A stretch of DNA of 64,000 bases, from NCBI RefSeq assembly GCF_016808335.1, contig NC_053139.1:33873954-33937953 (forward strand). The letters are read 5' to 3'. The translations under genes were made by a program, and so were the position numbers. Below are positions 1-11,389 of the stretch, one piece after another. How positions within the stretch are numbered: position 1 is the first letter of the stretch; every line of letters begins with the position of its first letter. Below the pieces are notes generated by a model. It worked only from the letters and a program-made list of their open reading frames with translations, was not told the DNA's origin and ran no database searches. Origin of the DNA: Panicum virgatum (Eukaryota > Streptophyta > Magnoliopsida > Poales > Poaceae).

Positions 1-311
1 TGCCGACACGAGGGAGTTCGTCCAGCGCTACCAGGACTACGAGGACTTCTAGGTGCTTCGTCTCCCAGTCGACGTCCCTGTGGCGCCCTGCTACAGCTTC
101 GGAGAGTTTTATTCGTAATTTGTACTTCGCTTCCGCTGTATCAGACATTTTTGTCATTATTGTAATAAATAACATTCGTATTTCGATTTATTATGTCTTA
201 TTCGTGATATGTGCTATGATATACTGTTCATTCTGTTGTATATACGTGTGACTTGATCCTGGCACGTATATGATTGCTCGGTTTATGTTCTTTTATAAAC
301 CGGGTGTTACA
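1..311 (+). mobile_element. 3' end of a Gypsy-type LTR (truncated by window edge)
   Basis: The segment ends in GGGTGTTACA at 302-311 and is followed by sequence of a different character, as expected for an LTR ending in CA. It contains an AATAAA-like signal (164-171) in AT-rich sequence. Bases 2-52 are open and encode an acidic tail ending YEDF-stop. That tail resembles the last exon-like segments of the LTRs at 20983-21020 and 4347-4444. The 5' part lies outside the window, so family and completeness cannot be judged. It appears inserted into the internal region of the next element. Confidence 0.6.
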
Positions 312-584
312 ACGACGATGCGATGACTGGATCAACTGCCGAGAGTGATCTCCGAGGTGATACGAGACGAGCTTGCGTCCTCCTCAAAAGTGACTCTGGA
401 TCGGAATGAAAGTTTTGCGGCAAGTCGAAACCGGTCATACACTACCCTATTTTCATATCAACGAAGACAAGAAAACAAAGCCAAGTTAACCTGTTTAGCA
501 AGTGAATACCAATTTCGATTTTGTTCACAACTCTGTCTATATATTTCACTCTTTGCCTTCCCCGGCAACGGCGCCAAAAATGCT
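312..584 (-). mobile_element. Fragment of a minus-strand Gypsy internal region with tRNA-Asp primer site
   Basis: Bases 560-576 read CCCCGGCAACGGCGCCA. This is the 3' end of plant tRNA-Asp(GUC) plus CCA, so the minus strand carries a primer-binding site. It sits 8 nt from an LTR edge at 585, and the same 8-nt spacing occurs in the element whose LTR starts at 29827. The rest of the fragment is leader sequence without a recognisable protein. The left side is cut by the LTR ending at 311. Confidence 0.7.
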
Positions 585-635
585 TGTTGGCGCCTACCAA
601 CGTCACCTAGCGATGACGCCCACAGACGCCAACTG

Positions 636-638
636 TGT

Positions 639-676
<38 letters not shown>
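636..676. repeat. (TG)n microsatellite
   Basis: An uninterrupted GT/TG dinucleotide run lies inside the split minus-strand LTR. Reading frames across it give only Val-Cys repeats and are not genes. Confidence 0.95.
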
Positions 677-678
<2 letters not shown>

Positions 679-3222
679 CTATTCTCTACCCCCCCTTCTA
701 TTTATAGCAGGCAGCCACTAGCCGCAGCACCCCAAACCGACGTTGTGAGCCAACAGGGAAGCGCCACGTGGCTTGGTTGAGATGGTGGGGCCCACGGGCC
801 TGGCCGGCCGACCAGGTAGGACGGTCGGCCTGCCCGGGCTGCCAATCGCCCCCAACTTCCTGGAGTGGGCTTGTCTTGGTCTCCCCTTGTCCTAAAGTTG
901 AGGCACGGCCTGCCCCAGCTGGGTTTGCTTCAGTTCTTGGGCTTCACTTGGTCCATTTGAGCCTGAATCTTTACTCTGATATTTTCTGTGATTTTTGTAA
1001 CACCCCGGTGTTAATTTCGATGCTAACATTGTGCTTAATCGCTAATCGTGGTTAATCATCGTCTTTAGCGCTAATCGAGTTCGCATAGTAACTTTCGACT
1101 TAGCTACGTTCGATCTTGTTTTTCTCCCTAATCCGAATTCTAAATCAACTTTTGCCCAACATCAATGTTGTAGAACTTTTCTTCCTCTGCAACTTTCATT
1201 TTGGCCAAAATTCAAGTTTCATCACGAAATTTAAAGAAAATCTTTAATTTTGTTTTGAACAGGACATTTGCAAATGCACCCAAGTTTAAATTTTATCTTT
1301 CAAACCATTGCTCAAATAAAAAAGTGCCAGAAACAAAAGTTGAAGATCTCAAAATTTTGAACAACTTTCGTATTCAAAAGTTTTTCATTTGAGTTCAAGA
1401 ACAAGGGGAAAAATTAAATTTACCAACTGGAATTTGAAACTTTGAGCTATTTACAGAAATGCCATTGCTACATCTCCTCCTCTGCTCGTCGCTCGACACG
1501 CCGCCGGAGCCGTCGCCGCTCTTCGACGTCCGTGTCCACGCGTCGCGCCGACGAACCTCGCCCCTCGTGCTCACACACCCGTCCTTATCCGCACGGAGTC
1601 GTGCTCGTTTCGCCCTCCCTTTTCCTTCCTCGCACTCACACCAAGCCGAGCTCGAGCTCAGTGCCCCGTCGGCGTCCACGCCAGCCATCCTCGCCGCCGT
1701 GCCTCGATTTGCTGCGCCCCGAGCCGCACAACCTCGCCCTTTGCCTCCTCCACCCGTTCCCGAGCTCGTTCGAGCCAACCCCGGGCCGAATCGACCTCCT
1801 GAGCGCCTGCGTCATCGGCCGCCATTGCCTTGCCGCGCCGGAGCTCCGCCCCTCCGTCGATCTCTGTCCTCCGGTCTACCTCCGCCCGATTCAAGCCGTG
1901 GTGAGCTCGCCCGTGATCTCCTCCATCTCCCCGACCCCTTTTCTCCTCCCTTCCGGCACCTCCCTCGCCGGGGCGCCGCTGCGCCGCCGTGTGCGCCATG
2001 CCGCCGCCGTGCTCCCGACGCGGGACCGCCCCCGCGCGAGCCTGCTCGCCGCCGCCGAGCGCTTCAAGGCCGCCGAGCTCCCCTCAGTGCTGCGCCGCCC
2101 CATCCCGCGGTCATCCTGCCCCGCCCTGGCCGGAACGACGCCGCCACCGCGCGCCGCCGCGAGCCGCCGTCGCCCCTGGCCTTGGCGCCGCCGCGGGCCG
2201 CCTGCGCGCTCGCCCCTGCGCCGCCCCGCGGGCGCCCTCGCTCTGCTGGCCCGCCCTGACCTCGGCCCGGCCAGGCCGCTCCGCTGGCCGGCCGCCGGCG
2301 GGCGGGAGCCGCACCGCCGCCGAGCCTGGCCGCGGCCACGGCCCTGGCGTGCGTGCGAGGCAGAGCAGGGGAGGCCCCTCTCTCTTATTCCTCTGACGTG
2401 TGGGGCCACGGCTCCAATTAGGGGTAGGGTAGTTTTGTTTTGTTTTGTTTGATTTGAGTGAGATTTGCAGAATTCGTAATAAATCACAGAAAAATCCTAA
2501 AAATACAAACTAAAGTTTGTTAGGTTTCTAAAATCAAGGTCTTCAGATGAAAAATATTTGTGCAGGTGAAATGTCACTTTTGCCCCTGCTTAAATTGTGT
2601 TTTGTGTTTAAACTAGTTTATTTAATATCGGTTGTTTTGTTTGTCTAAAAATCATGAAATTTATGCAGTGGCCTAATATTTGTATGTGTAATCCTCTATA
2701 AAAATTTCAGGTGTGGGTGTTGTGCACTTTTGTGTAAGTTTAATTGTGTTTAGTTTAATTGGCTAGGGTTAAAGTAAATGCTTTCCATCGTCGGTAAATG
2801 TTGGAGATTTTATGTGGCATGCTTTACCAAAATCATTGTTATTCTGATAATCCTTGTGGCTTGATCATACCTGCAGGTTAGTCTTGCTTTTAATTTGATC
2901 CTAGCTAGGCTCTTTTCTTTATAGTTGTTGTATTTAATTCTTTCTTGCATGCATGTGTTTTGCAACAAAACAAATCCCTAGTTAAGTTGATCCATGTTGT
3001 TCTAGGGTGGTATTTAAATCTTTCGAAGCAAGTTTAGTAACTTTTGCTTGATAGGAAACACTTCAGGCTAAAAGACATTTGAACCAGGAACCCGTCTCAG
3101 CGCTGAACCATCTCTTTTGAACCATAGTTAGGGCTGTGTTTTATCCATGCTTTCTTGTATGTTTACTGCATTGCGTTGCATCATTTCATGAGTTTCATGC
3201 ATGGCATATTTTATTCGTGTAG

Positions 3223-3351
3223 ACGCTGAAACCGACGTCGTCTACAAGCTGATTGCCGGGCCGGTCCAGGAGCCTTTCGCAGGAAAACCGCAGCCAGGAG
3301 AAGTCGTTAATCAAGCTCCCGGAGAAACCACTAACCCTGCTGACCTGCAAG
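3223..3351 (+). other. 129-bp exon-like segment A inside solo LTR
   Basis: An open segment follows a TGTAG acceptor-like site at 3218-3222. It ends at a GCAAGC site matching the GC-type donor consensus AG|GCAAG. It encodes an acidic, Pro/Gly-containing peptide (VDAETDVVYK... to ...NPADLQ). Its length, 129 bp, equals that of the matching segment in the 17902-52004 element (19746-19874 and 39229-39357), although the two LTRs look otherwise unrelated. No start codon is visible, so coding status is inference. Confidence 0.45.
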
Positions 3352-4299
3352 GCAAGCCCCGGTGCATAACCCTTATTTTTAATTACTCCTTGTTCTATTA
3401 AAGTATTGTGCATTTACGTTCAAGGAATTGATTGGAACCATAGATGCATAATCTTGGCTACCCAGTGTCTCTACTAGTATACAGGTCGTTAGTCCTGCAA
3501 TGCTTAATTAGGATTCGGTAGAAGACGAGTGATTCCTGTCACTCGCGAGATATAGGTCTTGTTACTTATGAAAAAGTTCTGGAGTGTGAATCTTGAGAAA
3601 AAGAAAGGAAAAATGGAGACCGGGCGGAGATGGATTGGTTATGGATATGGAAGTTATGGGAAGTGAGCCTCCGCCTGTGTCGATTGAGGACCGTACCGTT
3701 GTTGGCACTACTGATCGAGGATTGAACAGTACTAACCGCATGCCGGGAGTAGGAGGTAGTCGAAACCGGTAAGCTCAGTACCATATGTGCCCCGGTAGGC
3801 GGACTTGATACTGTCTTCACCAGTGGAGCTAGTATACAAACTCATGGCTGACCCTTCGTTGGTATCGGTGGGGCTAGCAGTCCCGGGTCGCAGGGCAGTT
3901 CGCCTATTCGGTGTGCATATGTGAAGGGTTGGTGTGTATAGCCCGACGGGGCATATACGTGCCGTGTTGGTTAGGTCCACCTTGCAAGGTTAAATCGAAT
4001 CGATTCACCGTGACTCGCGGATATGAGAACCTTGATCTCTCTGTCACATCGTAGTAAAGAAGTGGAATGAGTCTAAGCTGAGAATGTTGGTTGTGGTAAG
4101 CTGAAAAGATAATGTGATCAACCATGTATGCTCTAGAGTACTAGGCAAACCTAAGTTATAGGGGTCAACTCAATTGGCGCTAAAATATTGAAAGTAAGGA
4201 TTCAGTGCTAGCTGCTTTTCAGCAAAATAACTCCAGAGCCAAAAAGCCTTTCATGTCTAGTTAATGGGCTAAGTATACCCATGGTCGGGTAAGTCTTGC

Positions 4300-4444
4300 T
4301 GAGTATTAGAATACTCAGGCTTGTTGTTGCCATATCTTTTGAGCAGGTTGTATTCCGGAAGACTTCGAGGAAATTAGTGTGTCCTGGAGTGGTCAGCCTC
4401 TTCCTCCAGGTTGGACGGTCGAGTGGGTCCCGTCTTCTCCGTGA
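4300..4444 (+). other. Hairpin plus exon-like segment B in solo LTR
   Basis: Bases 4300-4317 form a perfect inverted repeat, TGAGTAT/ATACTCA. Twenty-eight bases further a GAGCAG acceptor-like site precedes an open segment (4347-4444, ending TGA) that encodes IPEDFEEISV and more. If spliced to segment A (ending one base into a codon), the frame is kept. Segment B of the other LTR family reads VPEDVE then stop, also after a TGAGTAC/GTACTCA hairpin. Confidence 0.4.
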
Positions 4445-5019
4445 AGTGAAGGCAGGTGAGCCTCACATCAGTGGGCAAGATGTGAAGTTCGTCTTCTGTC
4501 GTCGACGTTATCTATCGTATTGTATTTTGAAGCTTGTTTTCAACTCTAAATTGTTTTCCGCTGCGTTTGAACTCTGAGTTTTGAATTGTAAAACTGACTT
4601 GTAAACACTTGTTGTAGTTTAAGTTGGTGTTTCTGTTAAACTCGGTTTGTAAATGTCTTTAAACTGCTTTTATCGCTGGTAATCATCTGTGCTCGTCTTT
4701 TGGCGAGAGTTCCTGTGCAACCGATCCTGGTTAAAGCAGGCGGTCTGAGTGTACTGGTTGAGTGCAGTAATCCTGGTTTGAGTTTAAGTGTTAATTATTG
4801 CACTTGATTGGTATTATTTGGACTGTCCTGTGACAATTTTGTGTCAGGCTAAAGTGTGCTTGTAACCTGCATATTAACTTGAAAACACAACTTGCATATT
4901 CTAAAAGGTAAAGTGTGATTTAGGAACTTTATTGGATAAGGATGCGTGTAAGAAATGCAAACTCTCATGATTTTCTGATAAAGTTGACGCCTGGAAATGG
5001 TCATTAGTGAGCGTCAACA

Positions 5020-5707
5020 GTGCGCTTGCCGCGCACCACACAGGAACCCACTATTTCCTAGTCGTCATCTGTCCGAAGTGGGAAATAGTATGGTACTTGG
5101 ACTCCCTAAGACCGCGCAACGACGATGGCTGTCTAGGACAACGAGACTACACCAGCATTAAGGCGGTTATCAATAGGTATATCTCTGAGTTACCACATTT
5201 GCAATCTTCTCATTTGGAGCCTGTCACCCATTTAATTTCTAGCTAACAACATCCATAATGCCTACTGCAGTGGTTTCTCCACCTTTCGTGCCGACCACCA
5301 TCTTCCAAAAACCCAGTTGATGACGCATGTGACCGATTTTCCGGTATATCTCTGACCGCCTGCATACTAAGTTTTCATGATTTCTTAAATAATATATTTG
5401 ACCTAACAGTATATATCATCTTGAGCAGTGCATGCAGCAAGGATCTGGAAATGAATGCAAGTTCTATGTTGCATACCAAAGCTCCGCCTTGCTGCGAATT
5501 TCAAAAATCTTAAAGGAGCAAAAGTAAGCCTTTGTCAAATATAATACTAAATATATATATCTTTATCATACAAGCACTCATCATTTGACTACAAATAAGG
5601 ACAAGCAATTGGATAACAAGCAGCTCTCGGCTATTAGAGAAAAGCTTGCCTCCTTCTTACTTGTAGATGTCATAAGCGATAAAGGTGACTTCCACTATCG
5701 CAGCTAA
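5020..5707 (+). pseudogene. Decayed C48 (Ulp1-like) protease exons of a CACTA transposon
   Basis: Three separate stretches match the C-terminal protease of grass CACTA elements. Bases 5025-5220 encode HTGTHYFLVVICPK followed by WYLDSLRP, corresponding to the His/Asp part of the active site. Bases 5429-5523 encode a CMQQGSGNECKFYV stretch, corresponding to the Gln/Cys part. Bases 5601-5707 encode an LDNKQLSAIREKLA helix and a DVISDKGDFHY tail that normally ends these proteins. Intron-like AT-rich gaps with plausible splice sites separate them. No transposase is left nearby. The minus-strand LTR ending at 5019 appears inserted into this CACTA. It is not functional as it stands. Confidence 0.65.
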
Positions 5708-6640
5708 ACTGATTTCTTTTATGGACTCTCAATTCATGTGATTATTTGTAGTGCAGAGATACAATAATTTGTAGTGCAAAGATACAATATAAAGTTTGTC
5801 ATGTGCAGTTGGTGGTTGTTTCTGATGTAATCTTTGTGAGATTCAATTGAGTTCTATTCTGTGTGTTTGCTAGATCAACAAAGAAGGCTGTCAAATCCTA
5901 GTTGTGCTCTAGGATGCAGCCGGGAAGCAAATATGAGCATGCAGGGGTCAGGTTTCAAGGTCACGGGCAACAACCAAACCCGTCACATGCACCACGAACC
6001 TTTGTAAGTTATTAGTGATAGTTTTTCCTGCATCACCCTTGTGGTTCACATTTGTGATGAAAATTTAGTGACGTGGATTTCAGCCGTCACTAATGTTGGT
6101 CTACTGTCACTAATATATGTATTCTGACGTGTTGGTGACTCCAACGGCTGTCCCCTAGTCGTTGGACCCGGAACTAAAGCCTTCATTAGTTCCAGGCCCA
6201 ACAGCAGTCGGAATTAATGTCAATGATCAAAAACCATTTCTGTACATGTGAATAGCATTAATCTATTGAGAGGATAATTTATTCTTAGTGACGTGGAAGA
6301 CAAGGCATACTACTTGGACTAACGAGTTCCCTTTATGCCGTGTCCTAATCTTCAGTATTGAAATATACGTGCAGTGTAGACCACACAAAGTATCTTTTTA
6401 GGTTTTGTATCAATCGCCTAAATTAAAGGCAGACCAAGCTGACATGGTCCATGCGTACAACTGAACAGGTAAGAGGTTACATGCTTCTTGAGGGTGAGTT
6501 GACAGTGACAAGCGTTGAAATACCTTCCAGGAGTTTAGAGCGATGTGATGTGGATCAACGTTCAACGAAGTAAAAATATGCTGCAATGACTTGGTCAAAA
6601 GAAGTACTAGAAAATCTAGTGCACATATCATAGCTAGAGT
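5708..6640. other. Non-coding stretch, probably CACTA 3' region remnant
   Basis: No supported gene. Short motifs such as GTCACTAAT recur (6069-6120) and may be decayed subterminal repeats of the CACTA whose protease precedes them. No intact CACTA terminus was found. Confidence 0.35.
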
Positions 6641-7243
6641 TACTCCCTCTGTCCCATGATACAAGTAATTCTAAAGTTTTAGGACATTAGATCTCGAGAG
6701 TAGAGCGTGGCCAACGGGTCGATAAGGCCCTCTATAGCAGGTACACGTTGGAGAGAGAAAAAGGAGAGAAGAAAATTATTGCTACACTCGTCGACCTTCG
6801 CTAAGCACGGGATTCCACATCGGCGGCCCCCGCCTACATGGTTTCCTGTGCCAAGGGGTAGAACATGTCGGAGAGAGAAGAAATTTACTGGCTTTAGGAA
6901 GATTGCGGAGTAGAAGCATGTGATTAAAAAACTCTGACATGCGGGACCCAGAAAATTTTAAAAAGCATGCTATAGATAATTCAGTGGATGGATAGTCTGT
7001 AACACTCTCTATAGCTGATGTGGAGCAAGTTATAGAGAGCTGCTCTCTACATCTTACCATGACTAATTATATCTTTCCTATTTACTAGTATCTTGCAGTA
7101 GATCTGCATGCCATAATTAATTTGCACGCAAAGAGAGGTATTTAAGACCTCGGATACCAAAAAACTCACTGGGGAACTTAAAAGTAGTTATATTGTGAGA
7201 TAAAATTTGAATGCTCGAAGAATTAGCTATATTGGAGGAAGTA
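6641..7243. mobile_element. Probable Stowaway-type MITE with nested insertion
   Basis: TACTCCCTCTGTCCCA at 6641 is the classic left end of grass Stowaway (Tc1/mariner) MITEs. GGAGGAAGTA at 7234-7243 looks like the matching right end, with TA at both sides. About 600 bp is too long for a simple Stowaway, so the part from about 6700 to 7062 is probably a nested insertion. It contains GAGAGAG and TATAGAGAGCTGCTCTC motifs. No protein is encoded. Confidence 0.45.
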
Positions 7244-7620
7244 TTTTATAATTTTAGATTCCTATCAGAGGCGGATTTCATTGCCTGACAACAAATCAAT
7301 AGGTCACTATAACTCAAACAATTTTTTAGGCTTCCTCGGCGGCACAGTCCCGAGCTGTCACTGTAGCACAATTTGACCAACGGATATTTCTTAGGACGAA
7401 GAACCTTCGAGCCTGCAATTATATAACCCCAAATGACATTGTAGGCAACCCGCTTCCAAGAGTAGAAATGTGGCACCGGACACTGATGATAAGGAGAGCC
7501 CAATGATATCAGCTGCAGTGCCGTCTTTCTCAAGAAAAGTTTTTGGATGCTCACCGAATATCAGTGGGAAAGATTAAGAGACCCTGCCGTTTGCTTGCCC
7601 GACAGCGCTTCCAGCCCCCC
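7244..7620. other. Unassigned stretch with a minus-strand open frame
   Basis: A 102-codon frame runs on the minus strand (7246-7554). I recognise no domain and the start is uncertain. It may be a gene fragment or chance. Confidence 0.2.
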
Positions 7621-7639
7621 GTGCCCTCCACGTGCTGCC

Positions 7640-7845
7640 ACATGTCACCTTGCTATTTTGCAAAGAAGTATTAAATAGAGTATTAAATGTAGTTAGAAAA
7701 AAATAACTAATTATACAGTTTAACTGTAAATGATGAGACGGATCTTTTAAGTCTAATTAGTCCATGATTAGATATTAATTGCAAATAACAACGAAAGTGC
7801 TATATTTCCAAAATCCAAAAAAATTATCCAACTAAACAAGGCCTT
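7640..7845. mobile_element. Fragment of a grass MITE
   Basis: The motifs AGTATTAAAT, GAGACGGATCTTTTAAG, CTAATTAGTCCATGATTAG and the end AACTAAACAAGGCC are hallmarks of a MITE family common in grasses. The same family is seen at about 9325-10672. Terminal repeats are not intact. Confidence 0.6.
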
Positions 7846-8348
7846 CGTTTCATGCATGTGGGCGTCGATTGCTGTTTGCAAAGAGCCCTGGAGATGGGTG
7901 CTAGCTAGCTATGAAATTGTTGATCAATGCGAAATTATAATGCAGTGGAAATTGTCTATCTTTTAAAGTTCTGCGATGTGCTCCATGCTAAACCTCAAAT
8001 ATCGCTTTGATGTTAGAGTCAATTGTTTGCATGTCCTTCCATGGAAGATGTCTGGTGTCATCCCATCTTATTTGTTTTTGTACTAATTTTCCCTGAGTCA
8101 ATCTTTTGGTTGTGCCTTGATTTGATTTGCTAATTTCGGTCATGGTTAGATATATAACATTTACTATTTCACATGATTGATTTTTATCAGGGGCAATGGA
8201 TGTATATTCTTCAGTTGCAAATAATGAAAGAAAACAACAATAACCTTAGTGATCTCAATTGTCATCTTTGTTCTAGAGAATGTTTGAGCTGCAGTTTGCC
8301 AAAAAAATTGAACACCTCGGCATGAAAATTTAACAGTATGCAGTATCA

Positions 8349-8608
8349 AAGATGTTTATCTGATTGAGCTTAATCGCTGCCTCCGTTCTTTGTTTGGATA
8401 TTTGTGTGGTGCTCAGTGCACTAAAGATCCAAAAAAGTGGATTAGCAATGTATCACCAGAGATATCATATGTTTTTGCATCATATTTCAGGGAACATTTA
8501 GGAAAGCAGCATAGAGGGCGTTCTGCTGGTGAGTGGCTGATGTGCCATACCTACAATGACCAAAGGACGAGGCAAATTATTACAATCATTATTTGTGTCA
8601 ATGGCTGA
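8349..8608 (+). other. Short unassigned open frame
   Basis: An open frame covers 8390-8608 and extends upstream (RSLFGYLCGAQC, then KKWISNVSPEISYVF). The composition looks protein-like, but I recognise no family and see no promoter or partner exons. It runs into a tandem duplication at 8534. It may be a captured gene fragment or an old exon. Confidence 0.25.
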
Positions 8609-8664
8609 TGTGCCAGACTTACAACGACCAAAGGACGAGGCAAATTATTACAATCATTATTTGA
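8534..8664. repeat. Tandem duplication, 68-bp period, two copies
   Basis: TGGCTGATGTGCCA starts both copies (8534 and 8602). Each continues through CCAAAGGACGAGGCAAATTA, and the copies differ at only a few bases. Confidence 0.9.
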
Positions 8665-8728
8665 TGGGTATTGCCGGCAGTCTTGCTTGGCTTCTTTAGC
8701 TTGGGTTGCATTCTTAGGAAAAGTTTCT

Positions 8729-8816
8729 GATTAAAAGTTGACATCTTCTGCACTGGTTGAATATGTAATTTATTGTGATTAAAAGTTGACATCTTTTGCA
8801 CTGGTTGAATATGTAC
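8729..8816. repeat. Tandem duplication, 48-bp period, two copies
   Basis: GATTAAAAGTTGACATCTT begins copies at 8729 and 8777. Both end GGTTGAATATGTA. The array lies 65 bp after the 68-bp duplication. Confidence 0.9.
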
Positions 8817-9320
8817 TTTAAGCTAACAAGAAATGAAGCGCATATGCTCGTTTTATGTAGAAAATATGACTGCTATATAAGATATGGTGTGGCTAATCTT
8901 TGCTTCATATTCTGACCATAACCGGACATGTTGCAATATCTAGAAGAACAGTTTTTAAAAAAATAGCTATAGGGAGATTATTCATATTTTGAGAAAATAA
9001 GAAAAGTGTTTCTACTTTGAAAATGTTAACTGCATTAGAACATCTCACATTCCAGTGTCACAACTTTAGCTTGTCTATGTGTAAGCTCAAAATGAAAAGT
9101 GTGGAATCAAATATAAAATATTTCACGCTCCAATTTTATAATATTCTATTGTTGCCATCATAGGGCGTGCAATGCGTGCCAAATATTCTAGTACTCTGAA
9201 TAGTTCCAGGATAAGGGCCAAGAATTGGACGTTCAGGTTGTTTCTTAGCACACAGGCGTACACGTTTAACGCGACAAGGTACCCCGAAACACCATTGCCG
9301 ACTCCTTTCCCATTAAAACT
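8817..9320. other. AT-rich non-coding stretch
   Basis: No gene, RNA or recognised repeat could be supported here. Confidence 0.4.
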
Positions 9321-9324
9321 AAGG

Positions 9325-10672
9325 TCCAATTTGGTTCCAGGGACCGAAAAATTTAGTCCCATCGCATAAGATGTTTTGACACCAATTAGCACTACTACAA
9401 AAATTATTTTCTGAGACCGTTATAAAATATTTTCCAAGATGAGCAGACCCAACCGCCTCGAAGGCATCGTCACGGTTAATCGTGACTTAACCGAGGTGGT
9501 TGTGCTGCTCGCCTCGGTTAATCAAATAAAAAAGCCCGGCGAGCCCATCACGGCCCGCCGAGCCCATCGGCCGCCGCCGCTGCTCCTCCAGCGTCGTGCC
9601 GCCGTGTCCCGCCGTGTCGTTGTTCCAGCGCCATCCCCACGTGCCGCCGCAGCACAGATCCAACGCCTCCCGGCTCGCGGCCGAATCCGAAGGATAGAGC
9701 TATCCTGGTGCGAGCAGGGAGGCGGTCAGATCCGGAGGAGGGAGCAGGAGCCCGCCGCTGCACGCATCGTGGAGGGAGCGGAGGGAGCCCGCCGCCGCGC
9801 GGCGTGGTGGAGGGAGCCCACCGCCGCGCGCCATCGTGGAAGGAGCGGAGGGAGCCCGCCGCCGCCGCGCGCCATCATGGAGGAGGGAGTACGCCACTGT
9901 CGCGCGACGTCGTGGAGGAGGGAGCCCGCCGCCGCACATCGCTCCCCGTTGGATGCCGGATCCAGTGGAAGTGGAGCTCACCATCCCCGTGTACGACGCC
10001 GGTGGAGGAGGATAGGAGGAGGAGTAGGGATGGAAGGGAGGGAGAAAGGCCGCTGCGAGTGAAGTATCTGGAGGAATGAGTGGCCGAGTGCTAGGAGGAG
10101 TAACCCTAACTTCACTACATATATGAAGACGGTTATCGGGCCTCATATGGGCTTCGACCATTGACCGAGGCGGACCTTTATATGGAGTCCGCCTCCGAAA
10201 ATAGACTATCAACCAAAGCGGATTTTTATAAGGAGTTCGCCTCGGTTAATAGATTTTGCGAGGCGGTTTTGTGTAACCGTCTCGGTTAATAAAAACTGAC
10301 CACATCGGTTAATGCGGACCATTAACCGAGGCGGTTATTTTCCTGCCCGCCTCCGAGCCCTTTTCAAAACGCCTTGGTTAATCAGTTTTTGTAGTAGTGT
10401 AGAAGTATTAAATGTAGGCTAATTACAAAACCGATTGCATAAATGGAGGCTAATTATCAAGATGGATCAATGAAGGTTAATTAGACCATAATTCAGCAAT
10501 GTTGTGCTACAGTAAACATGTGTTAATCATGAGCTACTTATGCTTAATCGATTTGTCTCAACAATTAGCTGCGACTTCTACAGTTAGTTTTGCAGTCAGC
10601 CCTTATTTAGTCAATCTAATTGGTGTTAAAAGAGAGGACTAAAGTCTAGTCCTTAGGATTCCCTAATTGTGG
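9325..10672. mobile_element. Grass MITE split by a CACTA mini-element
   Basis: The left part (about 9325-9389) has GGGACCGAAAAATTTAGTCCC. The right part (10400-10672) has AAGTATTAAATGTAGGCTAA, TTAATCATGAGCTACTTATG and GGACTAAAGTCTAGTCC. Together they make one MITE of about 340 bp with imperfect inverted ends, interrupted by the element at 9390-10399. Exact outer ends are uncertain. Confidence 0.65.
9390..10399. mobile_element. Non-autonomous CACTA mini-element, TSD TAG
   Basis: It begins CACTACTACAAAAA and ends TTTTTGTAGTAGTG, a perfect 14-bp terminal inverted repeat. It is flanked by the 3-bp duplication TAG (9387-9389 and 10400-10402). Subterminal AACCGAGGCGG-type motifs recur in both orientations near each end, as expected for transposase-binding sites. 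The GC-rich interior (9540-10080) gives Arg/Ala-rich open frames in several phases that look like composition artefacts. No transposase is encoded, so it would need a transposase in trans. Confidence 0.88.
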
Positions 10673-11389
10673 GTACTTCATCTGGTTTGCACTTCCAAAT
10701 AAATAAGAGCACCTTGAAGAGGTAGTTGTACTCCTCTAGTGAAACATGTGTTGATTTGGATGAGGCCAACTGTGTTGCAAACCTTAGCTTGTCGCTACTA
10801 CGGAACACCTATAGAGTCGGTTATAATTTTTACAATACTATCTTTTCAGGTTTAGTGAGGGCGCAAATCATTTAAGACTACGGTTGCCCAAAAACACATG
10901 ATGGTATAAATCGTGAGCTTAACAACTGACTGACAAATATTTTACTAGCATCAGTTCTAGTCACATAACATTGGTACAAATAAGGCTATTTGTTTTGACA
11001 ATTCATGGCTACAAACCCTGGTACAAATACCACTATAACAGTTTATCTTAAAATTGTAACTCTTTCATACAAACTCGTGATGAGAAAATTTTTATATGAA
11101 AATTTAGCACTCAATGAGATGTACAACTTTTCAGTTCCCAACATTTTTATTTACAGTCTTTTAGATAGCTAAATATAGTTGATAAGAAATTTTATATATT
11201 TAAGCATGGTCTTCAAATTTATATGAACTTGGTATAATAGTTCTATGTTGTTGAGCTCTTCACAATCCTTCGAATGCATTAAAGATCATCAAAATTAGAG
11301 CAAAATCTAAAAGTTAAGCCGGTGACACTATGTAGGTTCGCAGACAATACAATACCAGATGAAGTTATTTCTAATGAAAGCATTATCTG
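10673..11389. other. AT-rich non-coding stretch
   Basis: No gene supported. The phrases AACTCTTTCATACAAACTCG and ATGAGATGTACAACTTTTCAG are of a kind found in CACTA internal regions, but no ends are seen. Confidence 0.3.

Larger units (their letters stand above)
996..4835 (+). mobile_element. Complete 3.84 kb Gypsy solo LTR with target-site duplication
   Basis: The LTR starts TGTAACACCCCGG (996) and ends CCTGTGACA (4835). It is flanked by perfect 5-bp direct repeats ATTTT (991-995 and 4836-4840). There is no primer site, polypurine tract or coding region, so this is a solo LTR left by LTR-LTR recombination. The 1450-2400 part is very GC-rich; long open frames there on both strands look like composition effects. 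Two exon-like segments (3223-3351 and 4347-4444) are described separately. The rest is AT-rich leader-like sequence. Confidence 0.88.
585..5019 (-). mobile_element. Minus-strand Gypsy LTR (585-995 plus 4841-5019), split by a solo LTR
   Basis: The left edge TGTTGGCGCC follows the tRNA-Asp primer site. The right edge ends GAGCGTCAACA at 5019, giving matching TGTTG/CAACA termini. Removing the inserted solo LTR (996-4835) and one ATTTT copy leaves an LTR of about 590 bp. It contains a TG dinucleotide run (about 640-676) and a GGCCGG-rich patch near 803-845. That patch resembles patches in the related element at 21894-31245. The opposite LTR is not in the window. Confidence 0.7.

Noticed and set aside
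1442..2452. 336-codon plus-strand frame and several others in the GC-rich part of the solo LTR
   Set aside because: Open frames occur in several phases on both strands. Composition is Arg/Pro/Ala only, and the region lies inside a verified LTR.
996..4835. Full element rather than solo LTR
   Set aside because: No primer site, gag or pol is present, and a single TG...CA unit is flanked by one TSD pair.
9439..10212. Several 120-200-codon frames in the CACTA mini-element
   Set aside because: Repeated GGAGCCCGCCGCCGC-type sequence opens frames on both strands. No domain is present.
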